Shown here piece after piece: positions 1 to 7,961 of a stretch of 64,000 nucleotides of DNA; position 1 is the stretch's first letter, and the number at the start of each line of letters is the position of its first letter. A program made the translations under genes and the position numbers. The notes beneath the pieces were generated by a model that was given only the letters and a program-made list of their open reading frames with translations, was not told the DNA's origin and did not search any database. Origin of the DNA: SUG1106 sp051883095. Its GTDB lineage: Bacteria; Bacillota; Clostridia; Peptostreptococcales; Anaerovoracaceae. Location: the NCBI GenBank assembly GCA_051883095.1, contig JBJETB010000088.1:48045-112044 (forward strand). The letters are read 5' to 3'.

Positions 1-1
1 A

Positions 2-1381
2 CCGGTTGAGGCAGTGAAATATACGGAGAGTACCAATGAAACTCAGAAGATTAAGTGCAGAGAAAGAAAAAGCAAAAGAGTCACGCCCCTTTCTATGGCC
101 ATTGCCAATCTTGGGCGAAACAGAAAAAAGACGGTTTCGGTAGTGCTTTCTATCTGCCTGTCGATTATTATGATGGGAAGCTCAGTGACTGTGGCTCAGG
201 GATTCGATATGGATAAGTATCTGGAGTCAAAGATGGTGACGGATTTTTATGTGACAGATGCCACTGTAGATAATGTAATGAGTCAGTATAAGGAATATGC
301 AGGTGTATCGGAGGAAGACAGGGAGAAGTTTTCGAAAATAGATGGCATAACAGGTATGGGAAGTGTATATATGCTGGAGGGAAGTCATAAAGCGGAAGGC
401 AAGGCTGCGGAAAGAGCAAAAAAGCTCTTTGAAGAGCATAAGGATATTGTACCGATAGATGAATATCTTAAGACTCTTGAAAAAGAAATCAATGAGGAAC
501 ATACGCTGCCTTCCCATCTCTACGGTATTTCACCATATATCTGCGATAAGATTGAAATAACCGACGGCAGTTTTGATGCGGAAAAATTCAATACAGGCAA
601 TTATGTTATAGCGTCAGCATTCTCCTATAACGGAGATGATACAGGAAAAGAAAGATATTACGATGTGGGGGAGAGGGTAAAAATAGAATTCAGTGACGGT
701 ACTTACAAGGAGTATGAGGTGATGGCATTGGGCGAAATGGCCGATGCTCTGGGGCCGCAGCACGGACACTGGTTTGAGGTGGACTTCATATTGCCGGAGG
801 CTGAGTTTATTGAGAGAACAGGGGAATCCGGAGCACTCAGAACTGTCTTTGATGTGGAGGAAGTATACGATGATGCTGTGAGTGATTTTATGAATGACTA
901 CTGCAGCAATGTGAAAGACAGCCTTACCTGTAAGTCAAGGCAGGACTATGCAGATGAGTTTAAGTCCATGAATCAGACATTTTTAACAGTAGGTCTTGCT
1001 TTGAGCTTCATTCTGGCTCTTATTGCTTTGCTGAACTTTATAAATGCAGTCATAACTTCGATTCAAAGCAGGAAAAACGAGCTGGCAATCCTTCAGTCGG
1101 TAGGTATGACAGGGAAACAGCTTAAAGCAATGCTAATATGGGAAGGTGTTCTTTACGTTATAATATCGCTTGCGCTTGCACTTACAGTTGGAACACTTTT
1201 AACCTATCTGCTGGTTAAAGCGATAACATCCCAGATGTGGATGTTCACATACCGCTTTATCATATGGCCTCAGCTTGCGGCTGTACCTGTGACAATGATT
1301 TTTGCATGGCTTATACCGGTTTTATGTTATAAAAACATGTGCAGAAGCAGCATTGTGGAAAGGCTGAGGATGGCTGAATAA
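2..1381 (+). CDS. FtsX-like ABC transporter permease, C-terminal part (cut by window edge)
   Basis: The reading frame is open to the first base, so this is the 3' part of a longer gene; the GTG at 14 is unlikely to be the start because the residues before it (PVEAVKYTE) match the typical linker between the two halves of MacB/FtsX permeases. One TM segment follows at about residues 40-60 (SVVLSICLSIIMMG), then a roughly 250-residue extracytoplasmic domain, then three TM segments (FLTVGLALSFILALIALLNF, WEGVLYVIISLALALTVG and a final one near LAAVPVTMIFAWLIPVL) with the family motif SRKNELAILQSVGMT in the loop. Such permeases pair with an ABC ATPase, commonly for lipoprotein, peptide or antimicrobial export; the partner gene would lie upstream of the window. 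The family is clear, the substrate is not. Confidence 0.9.
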   Translation, partial: PVEAVKYTESTNETQKIKCRERKSKRVTPLSMAIANLGRNRKKTVSVVLSICLSIIMMGSSVTVAQGFDMDKYLESKMVTDFYVTDATVDNVMSQYKEYAGVSEEDREKFSKIDGITGMGSVYMLEGSHKAEGKAAERAKKLFEEHKDIVPIDEYLKTLEKEINEEHTLPSHLYGISPYICDKIEITDGSFDAEKFNTGNYVIASAFSYNGDDTGKERYYDVGERVKIEFSDGTYKEYEVMALGEMADALGPQHGHWFEVDFILPEAEFIERTGESGALRTVFDVEEVYDDAVSDFMNDYCSNVKDSLTCKSRQDYADEFKSMNQTFLTVGLALSFILALIALLNFINAVITSIQSRKNELAILQSVGMTGKQLKAMLIWEGVLYVIISLALALTVGTLLTYLLVKAITSQMWMFTYRFIIWPQLAAVPVTMIFAWLIPVLCYKNMCRSSIVERLRMAE

Positions 1382-1403
1382 AAAAGATAATATAACGATA
1401 ATG

Positions 1404-1433
1404 AAAGGAACTCGGGATGGGTTCCTTTTTACT
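1404..1433 (+). terminator. Rho-independent terminator after the FtsX gene
   Basis: Stem AAAGGAAC (1404-1411) pairs with GTTCCTTT (1421-1428) around a 9-nt loop and runs into T residues. It lies 23 nt after the permease stop. Almost the same sequence recurs at 20475-20505, at the far end of the secretion island. Confidence 0.85.
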
Positions 1434-1531
1434 TTTATTTCATTCTAATTTATCGTGTGAGTGGGCGACAGTATTCTTTATACTATTGTCCTGGTGCTTA
1501 ATTTAAAGAAATGAGCGCAAGATGTTGAATC

Positions 1532-1816
1532 TTATTTATTTTTTTTGCCGGTTTTGAGAAGTTCTTCAGGAAAAAGAGAGGCGTTCAGGAGATCACCGGG
1601 ATTAACTTCAAGGGCATCGGCAATATTGTAAAGTACCTCAAGAGAAAAAGGACGCACAATATTGGGTGCTTCAATGGAGCTGATATGTGAGCGACTTACC
1701 TTAGCTTTTTCTGCCAGCTTTTCCTGTGACATTCCACGCATTTTCCGTATAGCAGCAATAGTTATTCCTAATTGTATAAATCGGTCTCTGTTTTTGAATC
1801 CTATTTCTTTACTCAT
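1532..1816 (-). CDS. XRE-family transcriptional regulator
   Basis: A 94-residue protein made almost entirely of a Cro/CI helix-turn-helix domain (about residues 15-75; LAEKAKVSRSHISSIE is the recognition region) with a short Lys-rich tail (GKKNK). It is transcribed away from the T7SS operon, and a 14-bp perfect palindrome lies in the 147-bp intergenic region. It is therefore the natural candidate for local control of the island and of itself. Single-domain XRE proteins of this size usually act as dimeric repressors. Control of the T7SS operon is an inference from position. Confidence 0.88.
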   Translation of the reverse strand: MSKEIGFKNRDRFIQLGITIAAIRKMRGMSQEKLAEKAKVSRSHISSIEAPNIVRPFSLEVLYNIADALEVNPGDLLNASLFPEELLKTGKKNK

Positions 1817-1841
1817 AAGTGTAGCATTACCCTTTCAGCGA

Positions 1842-1871
1842 ATTATAGTATAATTATACTTTCTTAGTCAT
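1842..1871 (-). promoter_or_regulatory. Predicted promoter of the XRE regulator
   Basis: On the minus strand ATGACT (1871-1866) is followed after 18 nt by a perfect TATAAT (1847-1842), 25 nt upstream of the ATG at 1816. The 1847-1860 palindrome occupies the spacer, a layout suited to autorepression. Confidence 0.5.
1847..1860. promoter_or_regulatory. 14-bp perfect palindrome, candidate XRE operator
   Basis: AGTATAATTATACT is its own reverse complement. It sits between the divergent XRE gene and essC, inside the spacer of the predicted XRE promoter and about 40 bp upstream of the essC -35 box. A dimeric Cro/CI-type protein would bind such a site. The sequence is seen; its role is inferred. 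Confidence 0.5.
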
Positions 1872-1898
1872 ACGAAGTTTGCCGCTAATAAAAAGCAT

Positions 1899-1927
1899 TT
1901 GACTTATATTTTGAGCAAAGTTATAAT
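1899..1927 (+). promoter_or_regulatory. Sigma-70-type promoter of the T7SS operon
   Basis: TTGACT (1899-1904), 17-bp spacer, TATAAT (1922-1927). The start of essC lies 36 nt downstream with AAAGAGG (1951-1957) as ribosome site. This is one of the best promoter matches in the window. Confidence 0.8.
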
Positions 1928-1963
1928 ATATGAAGAAACACATGCATCGGAAAGAGGTTAATA

Positions 1964-4900
1964 ATGAAATTAAATATAAGAGTAATCTGTAGTAATTATT
2001 CGTTGGATTACGAAGTTCAAGAAGACAAAGAATTGGTTATAGATTGTAATTCTGCCGATGATTTTGGGTGCAGAAAAGAAGATATAAAAGGGTCAATAAA
2101 GTTTGTTTATTCAAATGGGGTTTGGAAAGCATTTTGTGATGGTGAAACGTTTTTAAACAACGATAAGCCGCATATCGTAGAGATAAACGGTGATGAATTG
2201 TTTACACTCAGCCTCAATGAAAAAAACAGACTTTTTATTTTACCATATTATGATGAACTTGAAAAAATAAATGTAAGCTTATCTAATTATGAAGTTTTTA
2301 GAATCGGAAGAAAGAACACCTCTGATTTAATTATATCAAGCCCTCGGGTATCAGGAAGCCATGTGGTTATTGCAAAGGAAGGAGAAAAGTATCTTCTTGC
2401 AGACGATAACAGTCGTAATGGCACGTTTATAAATGGGAAACGTGTTTCCGGTAAGACGCTTGAGGAAGGAGACGTAATATATATAGATAAACAAACCATT
2501 GAATACAGGGAAAATAAACTAATATGCAGTAACATTCAGGGACAGGTTTCAACAAAAGAAAGTATGTTGGAAGGTGCTAGAAAAACAAATAGTATTAAAG
2601 ATAGGAAAGAATATCCTTTATTTAAGAAGTCTCCAAGGTTGAAATACGAATTGCCTAAAGATGAATTTGTCGTTCAGCAGCCTCCCACAATAGGAAGCAA
2701 ACCGGAGATAAATTGGCTAGCGGTTCTTGCTGCACCTATCGGCATGATTTTGATTATGATTATGGTAGTCGTAGTGATGAAAGGAAGTACGGTCTCAATA
2801 GTTTATACAGCACCCATGTCGTTACTTTCGATTGTAACTTCGGTATTAAATTATAAAGGCCAGATTAAAAAACATAAAAAAAATGAACAAACCAGAATTG
2901 ATGTATACAATGATCATTTATATGAAATAGCCGGAAAATGTACGGACGCATCCCAAAAACAAATGAAAGCGTTGCTAAGTGTTCATCCATCGACTGTTGA
3001 GTGCTTTAATATCGTAAACAGTTTGGAAAGAAGACTATGGGAACGTAATTTTAATGATTCGGATTTTATGGATCTTAGGGTAGGAACTGGTTCTGTGGAG
3101 ACAAGTTTTTCCATAAAAGTTCCCAACAAAACCGTAAAGCTTGAAAAAGATGAGCTTCAGGAAAAGGCCTATGAATTGGAGAAGAAATATAGCGTATTAA
3201 AGGATGCGCCTATTTCTTTTAACATCAGAAAGAATATTTCATGTGGTATTATTGGTGACAAAAAGAGCAGCAGCAAATTGGCAAAAAACATGGTTTTGCA
3301 GGCTGTCACGCATCATAGCTATGATGACCTCAAAATAATAACTTTGTATGGAAAAGAGGATAGTGAATGGGAGTTTATAAAATGGCTTCCGCATTCTTTT
3401 GATGCAGGCAGAGAGGAACGATTTGTTGGCAGCAATTTTTTTGACGCTGAAAAAATCTTGAAGGAATTTGAAGAAATTATAAAAACGCGAAAAAATGATG
3501 ATGCAAGTGCACATACGAATGTTACTTCTGAGATACAAAGGCCATTCTATCTTTTTGTTATAACGGAAAAAGAATATCTTGAAGACAACAAAATTTTAAA
3601 ATTCTTTTCCGGAAGAGATGATTTAAACATCGGTGTGATATATGTTTTTGATGAAATTAACGATCTCCCTAAAGATTGCAATGTGATTATTGAAACAAAG
3701 CTTGATAAGGGATTTATGTATATGAAAAACAATGTGGACATAAAGAAGCGGTTCACATTTGATAGATTTTCAGAAAATGATTATGAGAGCTTTGCCAGAA
3801 GTATGGCACCAATCCGACTTTATTCGAGTGCTAATAATAGTACACTTCCAAATTCAATAACTTTTCTTGAAGGTTACGGTGTTAATATGCCTGAAGAGCT
3901 TCCTATTGGTGCGTGGTGGCAGAGAGCCAAAACTTACCAGACCATGGGAGTACCTATCGGCGTAAAAGAAAACGGAGAACCATTTATATTTGATATTCAT
4001 GAAAGAAAGCACGGCCCTCATGGTCTGGTAGCAGGCATGACAGGTTCGGGCAAGTCTGAAATGGTTCAGTCCTGGATATTATCTATGGCTCTCAAATTTT
4101 CGCCACAGGATGTTGCCTTTGTGCTTATCGATTTTAAGGGAACAGGTTTAATACTTCCTTTTTCCAAACTTCCACATCTGGCAGGAACGATTTCCGATTT
4201 GGATACAAATATTACTAGAAATCTAATTTCGCTGGAAAATGAATTGACAAGGAGAAAAGCGCTCCTTGATAAGTATGGTGTAAATAATATAAGCGCATAC
4301 CTGAAGTTGAGGGAAGCGGGAAAAGCTCATGAAAATATGCCGTTTTTGTTCATTATTATTGACGAATTCGCTGAATTCAAAGAACAATTTCGAGAGTTCA
4401 TACCAGTTATAAACAGGATTTTTGCAATAGGAAGAACATTGGGTGTATTTACTGTTTTGCTTACACAAAAACCTTCCGGTGTTGTTGATGATAAAATGAA
4501 TGCCAATACTCGTTTCAGGTGGTGCCTCAAGGTTGCAAACGTTGCTGATAGCAAAGAAATGCTTCATCATCCTGATGCAGCAAGAATAACTGTACCCGGA
4601 AGAGCTTATATACAGGTTGGCGAAGATGAAATATATGAGCAGATTCAGTCATTTTGGAGCGGCGCACCATTTGATCCCGATGGAAGAAAAAGAGGAACAG
4701 ACGGACAGATATCGGTTGTACAAACCAATGGTAAAAGAAAAAGGTACATATTGAAGCCTGAAGAACAAAGCACAGTTTCAGGAAAAACGGAGATAGAAAC
4801 AATAGTAGAATATATTTCTTCGTATGTTAAAAAAAGAGACATACCAGATGCGCAAAGAATTTGGACGGAACGATTGCCGGAGATTATTGATTTATCCAAA

Positions 4901-6472
4901 CTGATAGAAATATTTAAAGCAGAGAAAACTTGCTCTGCAAACGATGGCATATCGGCTATTATCGGTCTCGTTGACAATCCAAAAAAGCAGATGCAGTATC
5001 CGTTAGAAATTAATTTGACTGATAAGGGGCATGTAGCAATTTATGGTGCTCCTACAACAGGAAAAACAACACTGCTTAAGACTTTTGTATTGTCTCTTTG
5101 CTGCAGATATAGCCCTGATGAAGTTAATTTGTATATACTTGACTTCGGTGGATGGGGCATGAATGTATTCCTCGGTTATCCTCATGTGGGTGGAGTGATA
5201 ATTGGAGATGAAAGAGAAAAAATGGAGAAGTTCATAACAATGATCTCTGAAAAAATTTCTGAACGTAAACATCTCTTTGCAGCCGAAGGAGTAGGAAATA
5301 TAAAGGAATATAATAGGATAGCACCTTCTCGGGTACCTGAGCTGGTCATAGTACTGGACAATTACAGCACAGCACTGGGGCATTTCCCGGAACTTGAGGA
5401 TTTGATGATAAACCTCACGCGAGAAGGCGGAAATGTTGGAATGTATCTTGTTGCGACATGTAGTTCCGCAATGTCACTTGGCTTCAAGGTATCACAAAAT
5501 ATTAGATACTCGTTGGCACTTCAGATGACGGATAAGGCGGATTACTCAACAATTCTTGGCAAGTCTGCAGCTATTTTGCCTTCAGTTTGCCCTGGTCGAG
5601 GTCTATGCGCAGAAGACGAAATTTTGGAATTTCAGACTGCACTTCCTTCTGTTGAGGCAGATGAGGCAGAGCGAAGCCGGGAAATTAAAAAAATAGGCAG
5701 TAGTATCATGAGTTCTTGGAAAGGTAAGAAAGCTGATGCCATTCCGATTATGCCCGATGTGATACACCTTAGCGATTATTTTGATGAAAAAATATGTATA
5801 GGTCTTGATACCAAGGACTGCAGTAAGGTGATTATGCCTCTTGGGGACATACACACGATGTTGATTTCAGGAACGATAGGTTCAGGAAAGACTACAATTT
5901 TAAGAGCGACAGCACTTCAGTGTGTGTCTGATTCAAAATGCGTTTTGGTTGATTCAATTGCTCATGGGTTGGCTGCTGTAAAAAACGTCGCAGAATATTA
6001 TTGTGACAATGCACTGGATTTTGACATTTATATGGAAAAGCTTGTTGTAGAACTGGAACGTAGGAGAAAAATTGTACAGGAAGGTTTATACGAAAATTTT
6101 GAAGGGATATTCATTATTATTGATGACTATTATTCTCTTTTCAAAGAAGTGGATAATAAGACCATGGAGCGATTAGAAGCGGTAATAAGGCTTGGTAAAA
6201 ACCTTAAAGTATATATAATCGCGGCTGCAAATAACGCAGATATTTCAAAACTATATAATCAGGGTGAAGACTTTACAGTGGGGCTTGTAAATCAAAAGAA
6301 TGGAATCATGATGGGAGGCTCGCCTAATGATCACAGTATTTTCAGTATAGATTTACCTTATACAGAAAAAAGCAGAAAAATGAGTAAGAATGAAGGATTT
6401 TTAATAAATCAAAACAGCCTTGTAAAATTCAGGATTATTGATGATGAAAAAACTGAAAGTGAGGGAAAATGA
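1964..6472 (+). CDS. essC: EssC-like type VII secretion ATPase (FHA + FtsK/SpoIIIE)
   Basis: 1502 residues. Residues 1-95 look like a degenerate first FHA domain. Residues about 110-170 are a good FHA domain with the phosphothreonine-binding signature (FRIGR, SGSHVVI, NSRNGTFINGKRV). Two TM segments follow near 249-272 and 277-297. Three FtsK/SpoIIIE ATPase modules come next: Walker A GMTGSGKS near 690 with FIIIDEF near 792; GAPTTGKTT near 1025 with VIVLDNY near 1126; GTIGSGKTT near 1300 with IFIIIDDYY near 1382. This is the architecture of EssC/YukB, the motor of Bacillota T7SS, which binds WXG100 substrates with its C-terminal module. It is the first gene of a long operon including two WXG proteins and a YukD-like protein. 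The intact FHA next to a kinase and phosphatase is notable. Identification is secure. Confidence 0.95.
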   Translation: MKLNIRVICSNYSLDYEVQEDKELVIDCNSADDFGCRKEDIKGSIKFVYSNGVWKAFCDGETFLNNDKPHIVEINGDELFTLSLNEKNRLFILPYYDELEKINVSLSNYEVFRIGRKNTSDLIISSPRVSGSHVVIAKEGEKYLLADDNSRNGTFINGKRVSGKTLEEGDVIYIDKQTIEYRENKLICSNIQGQVSTKESMLEGARKTNSIKDRKEYPLFKKSPRLKYELPKDEFVVQQPPTIGSKPEINWLAVLAAPIGMILIMIMVVVVMKGSTVSIVYTAPMSLLSIVTSVLNYKGQIKKHKKNEQTRIDVYNDHLYEIAGKCTDASQKQMKALLSVHPSTVECFNIVNSLERRLWERNFNDSDFMDLRVGTGSVETSFSIKVPNKTVKLEKDELQEKAYELEKKYSVLKDAPISFNIRKNISCGIIGDKKSSSKLAKNMVLQAVTHHSYDDLKIITLYGKEDSEWEFIKWLPHSFDAGREERFVGSNFFDAEKILKEFEEIIKTRKNDDASAHTNVTSEIQRPFYLFVITEKEYLEDNKILKFFSGRDDLNIGVIYVFDEINDLPKDCNVIIETKLDKGFMYMKNNVDIKKRFTFDRFSENDYESFARSMAPIRLYSSANNSTLPNSITFLEGYGVNMPEELPIGAWWQRAKTYQTMGVPIGVKENGEPFIFDIHERKHGPHGLVAGMTGSGKSEMVQSWILSMALKFSPQDVAFVLIDFKGTGLILPFSKLPHLAGTISDLDTNITRNLISLENELTRRKALLDKYGVNNISAYLKLREAGKAHENMPFLFIIIDEFAEFKEQFREFIPVINRIFAIGRTLGVFTVLLTQKPSGVVDDKMNANTRFRWCLKVANVADSKEMLHHPDAARITVPGRAYIQVGEDEIYEQIQSFWSGAPFDPDGRKRGTDGQISVVQTNGKRKRYILKPEEQSTVSGKTEIETIVEYISSYVKKRDIPDAQRIWTERLPEIIDLSKLIEIFKAEKTCSANDGISAIIGLVDNPKKQMQYPLEINLTDKGHVAIYGAPTTGKTTLLKTFVLSLCCRYSPDEVNLYILDFGGWGMNVFLGYPHVGGVIIGDEREKMEKFITMISEKISERKHLFAAEGVGNIKEYNRIAPSRVPELVIVLDNYSTALGHFPELEDLMINLTREGGNVGMYLVATCSSAMSLGFKVSQNIRYSLALQMTDKADYSTILGKSAAILPSVCPGRGLCAEDEILEFQTALPSVEADEAERSREIKKIGSSIMSSWKGKKADAIPIMPDVIHLSDYFDEKICIGLDTKDCSKVIMPLGDIHTMLISGTIGSGKTTILRATALQCVSDSKCVLVDSIAHGLAAVKNVAEYYCDNALDFDIYMEKLVVELERRRKIVQEGLYENFEGIFIIIDDYYSLFKEVDNKTMERLEAVIRLGKNLKVYIIAAANNADISKLYNQGEDFTVGLVNQKNGIMMGGSPNDHSIFSIDLPYTEKSRKMSKNEGFLINQNSLVKFRIIDDEKTESEGK

Positions 6473-6473
6473 T

Positions 6474-6710
6474 TTGGAAAATAAATCGATAATAACCCTA
6501 AAATACGGCGTGAATTCAATCGATGTGGAAGTATCACTGGAACTCAGACTATCTGAACTTGAGAGCTTACTGCCCGAAATAATGTTGGATTGTGGACTGG
6601 GAGAACCAAACAAAAAAGTTTCTTTAAGATTACAGGGCAAAGCCCTCGACAGTGATAGAACGTTTCGAGAATTATCCCTTTGGGATGGAACAATTTTAAC
6701 TATAAGTTAA
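6474..6710 (+). CDS. YukD/EsaB-like ubiquitin-fold T7SS protein
   Basis: A small beta-rich protein (78 residues from TTG 6474) ending in SLRLQGKALDSDRTFRELSL and DGTILTIS, the pattern of the ubiquitin-like YukD/EsaB family (usual length near 80). Start choice: ATG codons at 6441 and 6444 overlap the essC end and have only a weak AGGA ahead, whereas TTG 6474 has GAGGG (6461-6465) 8 nt upstream and gives the usual family length with the first beta strand at the N-terminus; either is possible. YukD/EsaB proteins are accessory or regulatory T7SS components in Bacillota. It is translationally coupled to essC and precedes the WXG100 gene. Confidence 0.78.
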   Translation: MENKSIITLKYGVNSIDVEVSLELRLSELESLLPEIMLDCGLGEPNKKVSLRLQGKALDSDRTFRELSLWDGTILTIS

Positions 6711-6751
6711 TTTAAGGCTTCTGCCTTGAAATAGAAAGGAGACAAACAAAT

Positions 6752-7048
6752 ATGGCTATTATTCAAGTAACACCAGAATTATTAATGAGCAAATCCAACG
6801 AGGTAAGAAATCTCAAAGCAAATCACGATGAAACTATGGCAAAGCTCAGACAGCTTGTTCTGGCACTTAATGAGCAGTGGAAGGGTGAAGCTCAGGATGC
6901 TTTTGTGGCAAAATTTGAGAGCATGCAGCCTACATTTAACAACTTTTCTGAAATGCTTGAAAGGTACGCTCAACTTATGGATACGGCTGCCAAGGAACTT
7001 CAGGCAACAGACCAGACTTTAAAGGGCAAGATACAAAGTTTTGGCTAA
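6752..7048 (+). CDS. WXG100 family T7SS substrate (EsxA-like)
   Basis: 98 residues, entirely helical in appearance, with the W-x-G turn (EQWKGEAQDAF) near residue 43 between two long helices. This is the defining helical hairpin of WXG100 proteins, which are exported as dimers by EssC-type motors. A good ribosome site (AAAGGAGA, 6736-6743) precedes the ATG. The gene is followed by a strong hairpin (7064-7090), as expected if it is expressed more highly than downstream genes. The C-terminus (ATDQTLKGKIQSFG) has no obvious YxxxD export motif. Confidence 0.93.
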   Translation: MAIIQVTPELLMSKSNEVRNLKANHDETMAKLRQLVLALNEQWKGEAQDAFVAKFESMQPTFNNFSEMLERYAQLMDTAAKELQATDQTLKGKIQSFG

Positions 7049-7063
7049 TAGCATATGTTTGAT

Positions 7064-7090
7064 GATGCCTGCCCGATGTGGGCAGGCATC
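7064..7090 (+). terminator. Strong hairpin between the WXG100 and PP2C genes
   Basis: GATGCCTGCCC (7064-7074) and GGGCAGGCATC (7080-7090) form a perfect 11-bp stem with a 5-nt loop. No T tract follows (TTAGG), so it is more likely a 3' stabiliser or processing site, or a partial terminator, than a full terminator. Confidence 0.55.
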
Positions 7091-7118
7091 TTAGGTGCAA
7101 GTATTTCAAAGCGAAAGA

Positions 7119-7961
7119 ATGAAAATGAAAGTAATATATGAGGCGAGAGTCAACCAAGGAAAACGAAGAGAAAACAACGAGGATAATATTTATATAAATG
7201 GACAGTTTTTACCACGAGAAAGTGCATCAGAAAAAACCTTTTCCGGTGATAACAAAGAGGAACTTCAGATATACGGTGTATGCGACGGACTTGGCGGTGA
7301 AGCTTTTGGCGAGGAAGCTGCTTATATTATGGCAAGTACACTGGGGAAGTATCAGAAACTTTTGCTCTCAATCAATTATCATAATATAGATAAATATGTG
7401 GAGAGCTGTATTAACGAGGCTAATAATCTTGTCTGCGAGAAGTCCTATATGGAGGGTGGTGTCAGGATAGGCACGACACTTGCTTTAGTGTGCATAGAAA
7501 GGGAAAAGATGCACATTTGCAGTATAGGTGACAGCAGAGTTTATCTTTTTAGGAAGAATAGACTTACGCAAATTACAGAAGACCACACACAGGCTGTGCG
7601 TGCATATAAAATGGGAATCATCACAAAAGATGAAATAAAAACGCACCCTCATAGAAATAAGCTGACACAACACATCGGAATAAGTCCAGAAGAACTAGAA
7701 ATTACTCCATACAAAAATCTAATCAGACTAAATGATAGTGATATTGTGCTTATTTGCAGTGACGGACTGACAGATATGGTGTCTGATGGCGAGATTGAAC
7801 ATATGCTTAAACAGAATGTACAGCTTTATGAAAAAGCAGATCTTCTGTTGAATAAAGCCCTTGATAATGGAGGCCGTGATAATATCTCAATTGTTCTCCT
7901 GCAAATTGAAAAGGATAAAACGCTTTTTGATATATTCAAAAAACAGAGGGATAAGGAATGA
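7119..7961 (+). CDS. PP2C-family serine/threonine phosphatase
   Basis: 280 residues from ATG 7119 (ATG 7125 is equally possible; the GTG at 7095 overlaps the end of the 7064-7090 hairpin region and is less likely). PP2C/PPM metal-binding motifs appear in order: RRENNEDNIY, GVCDGLGGEAFGEEAA, GTTLALV, SIGDSRVYLFR, LICSDGLTDM and the final GGRDNISIVLL. All metal-coordinating Asp residues seem present, so an active Mn/Mg-dependent protein phosphatase is expected. It has a long insertion after the first strand (residues 24-45). Its stop overlaps the kinase start by 4 nt (ATGA), the classical eukaryotic-type kinase/phosphatase pair. In this operon its likely targets are the kinase and proteins bound by the EssC FHA domain (inference). 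Confidence 0.93.
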   Translation: MKMKVIYEARVNQGKRRENNEDNIYINGQFLPRESASEKTFSGDNKEELQIYGVCDGLGGEAFGEEAAYIMASTLGKYQKLLLSINYHNIDKYVESCINEANNLVCEKSYMEGGVRIGTTLALVCIEREKMHICSIGDSRVYLFRKNRLTQITEDHTQAVRAYKMGIITKDEIKTHPHRNKLTQHIGISPEELEITPYKNLIRLNDSDIVLICSDGLTDMVSDGEIEHMLKQNVQLYEKADLLLNKALDNGGRDNISIVLLQIEKDKTLFDIFKKQRDKE

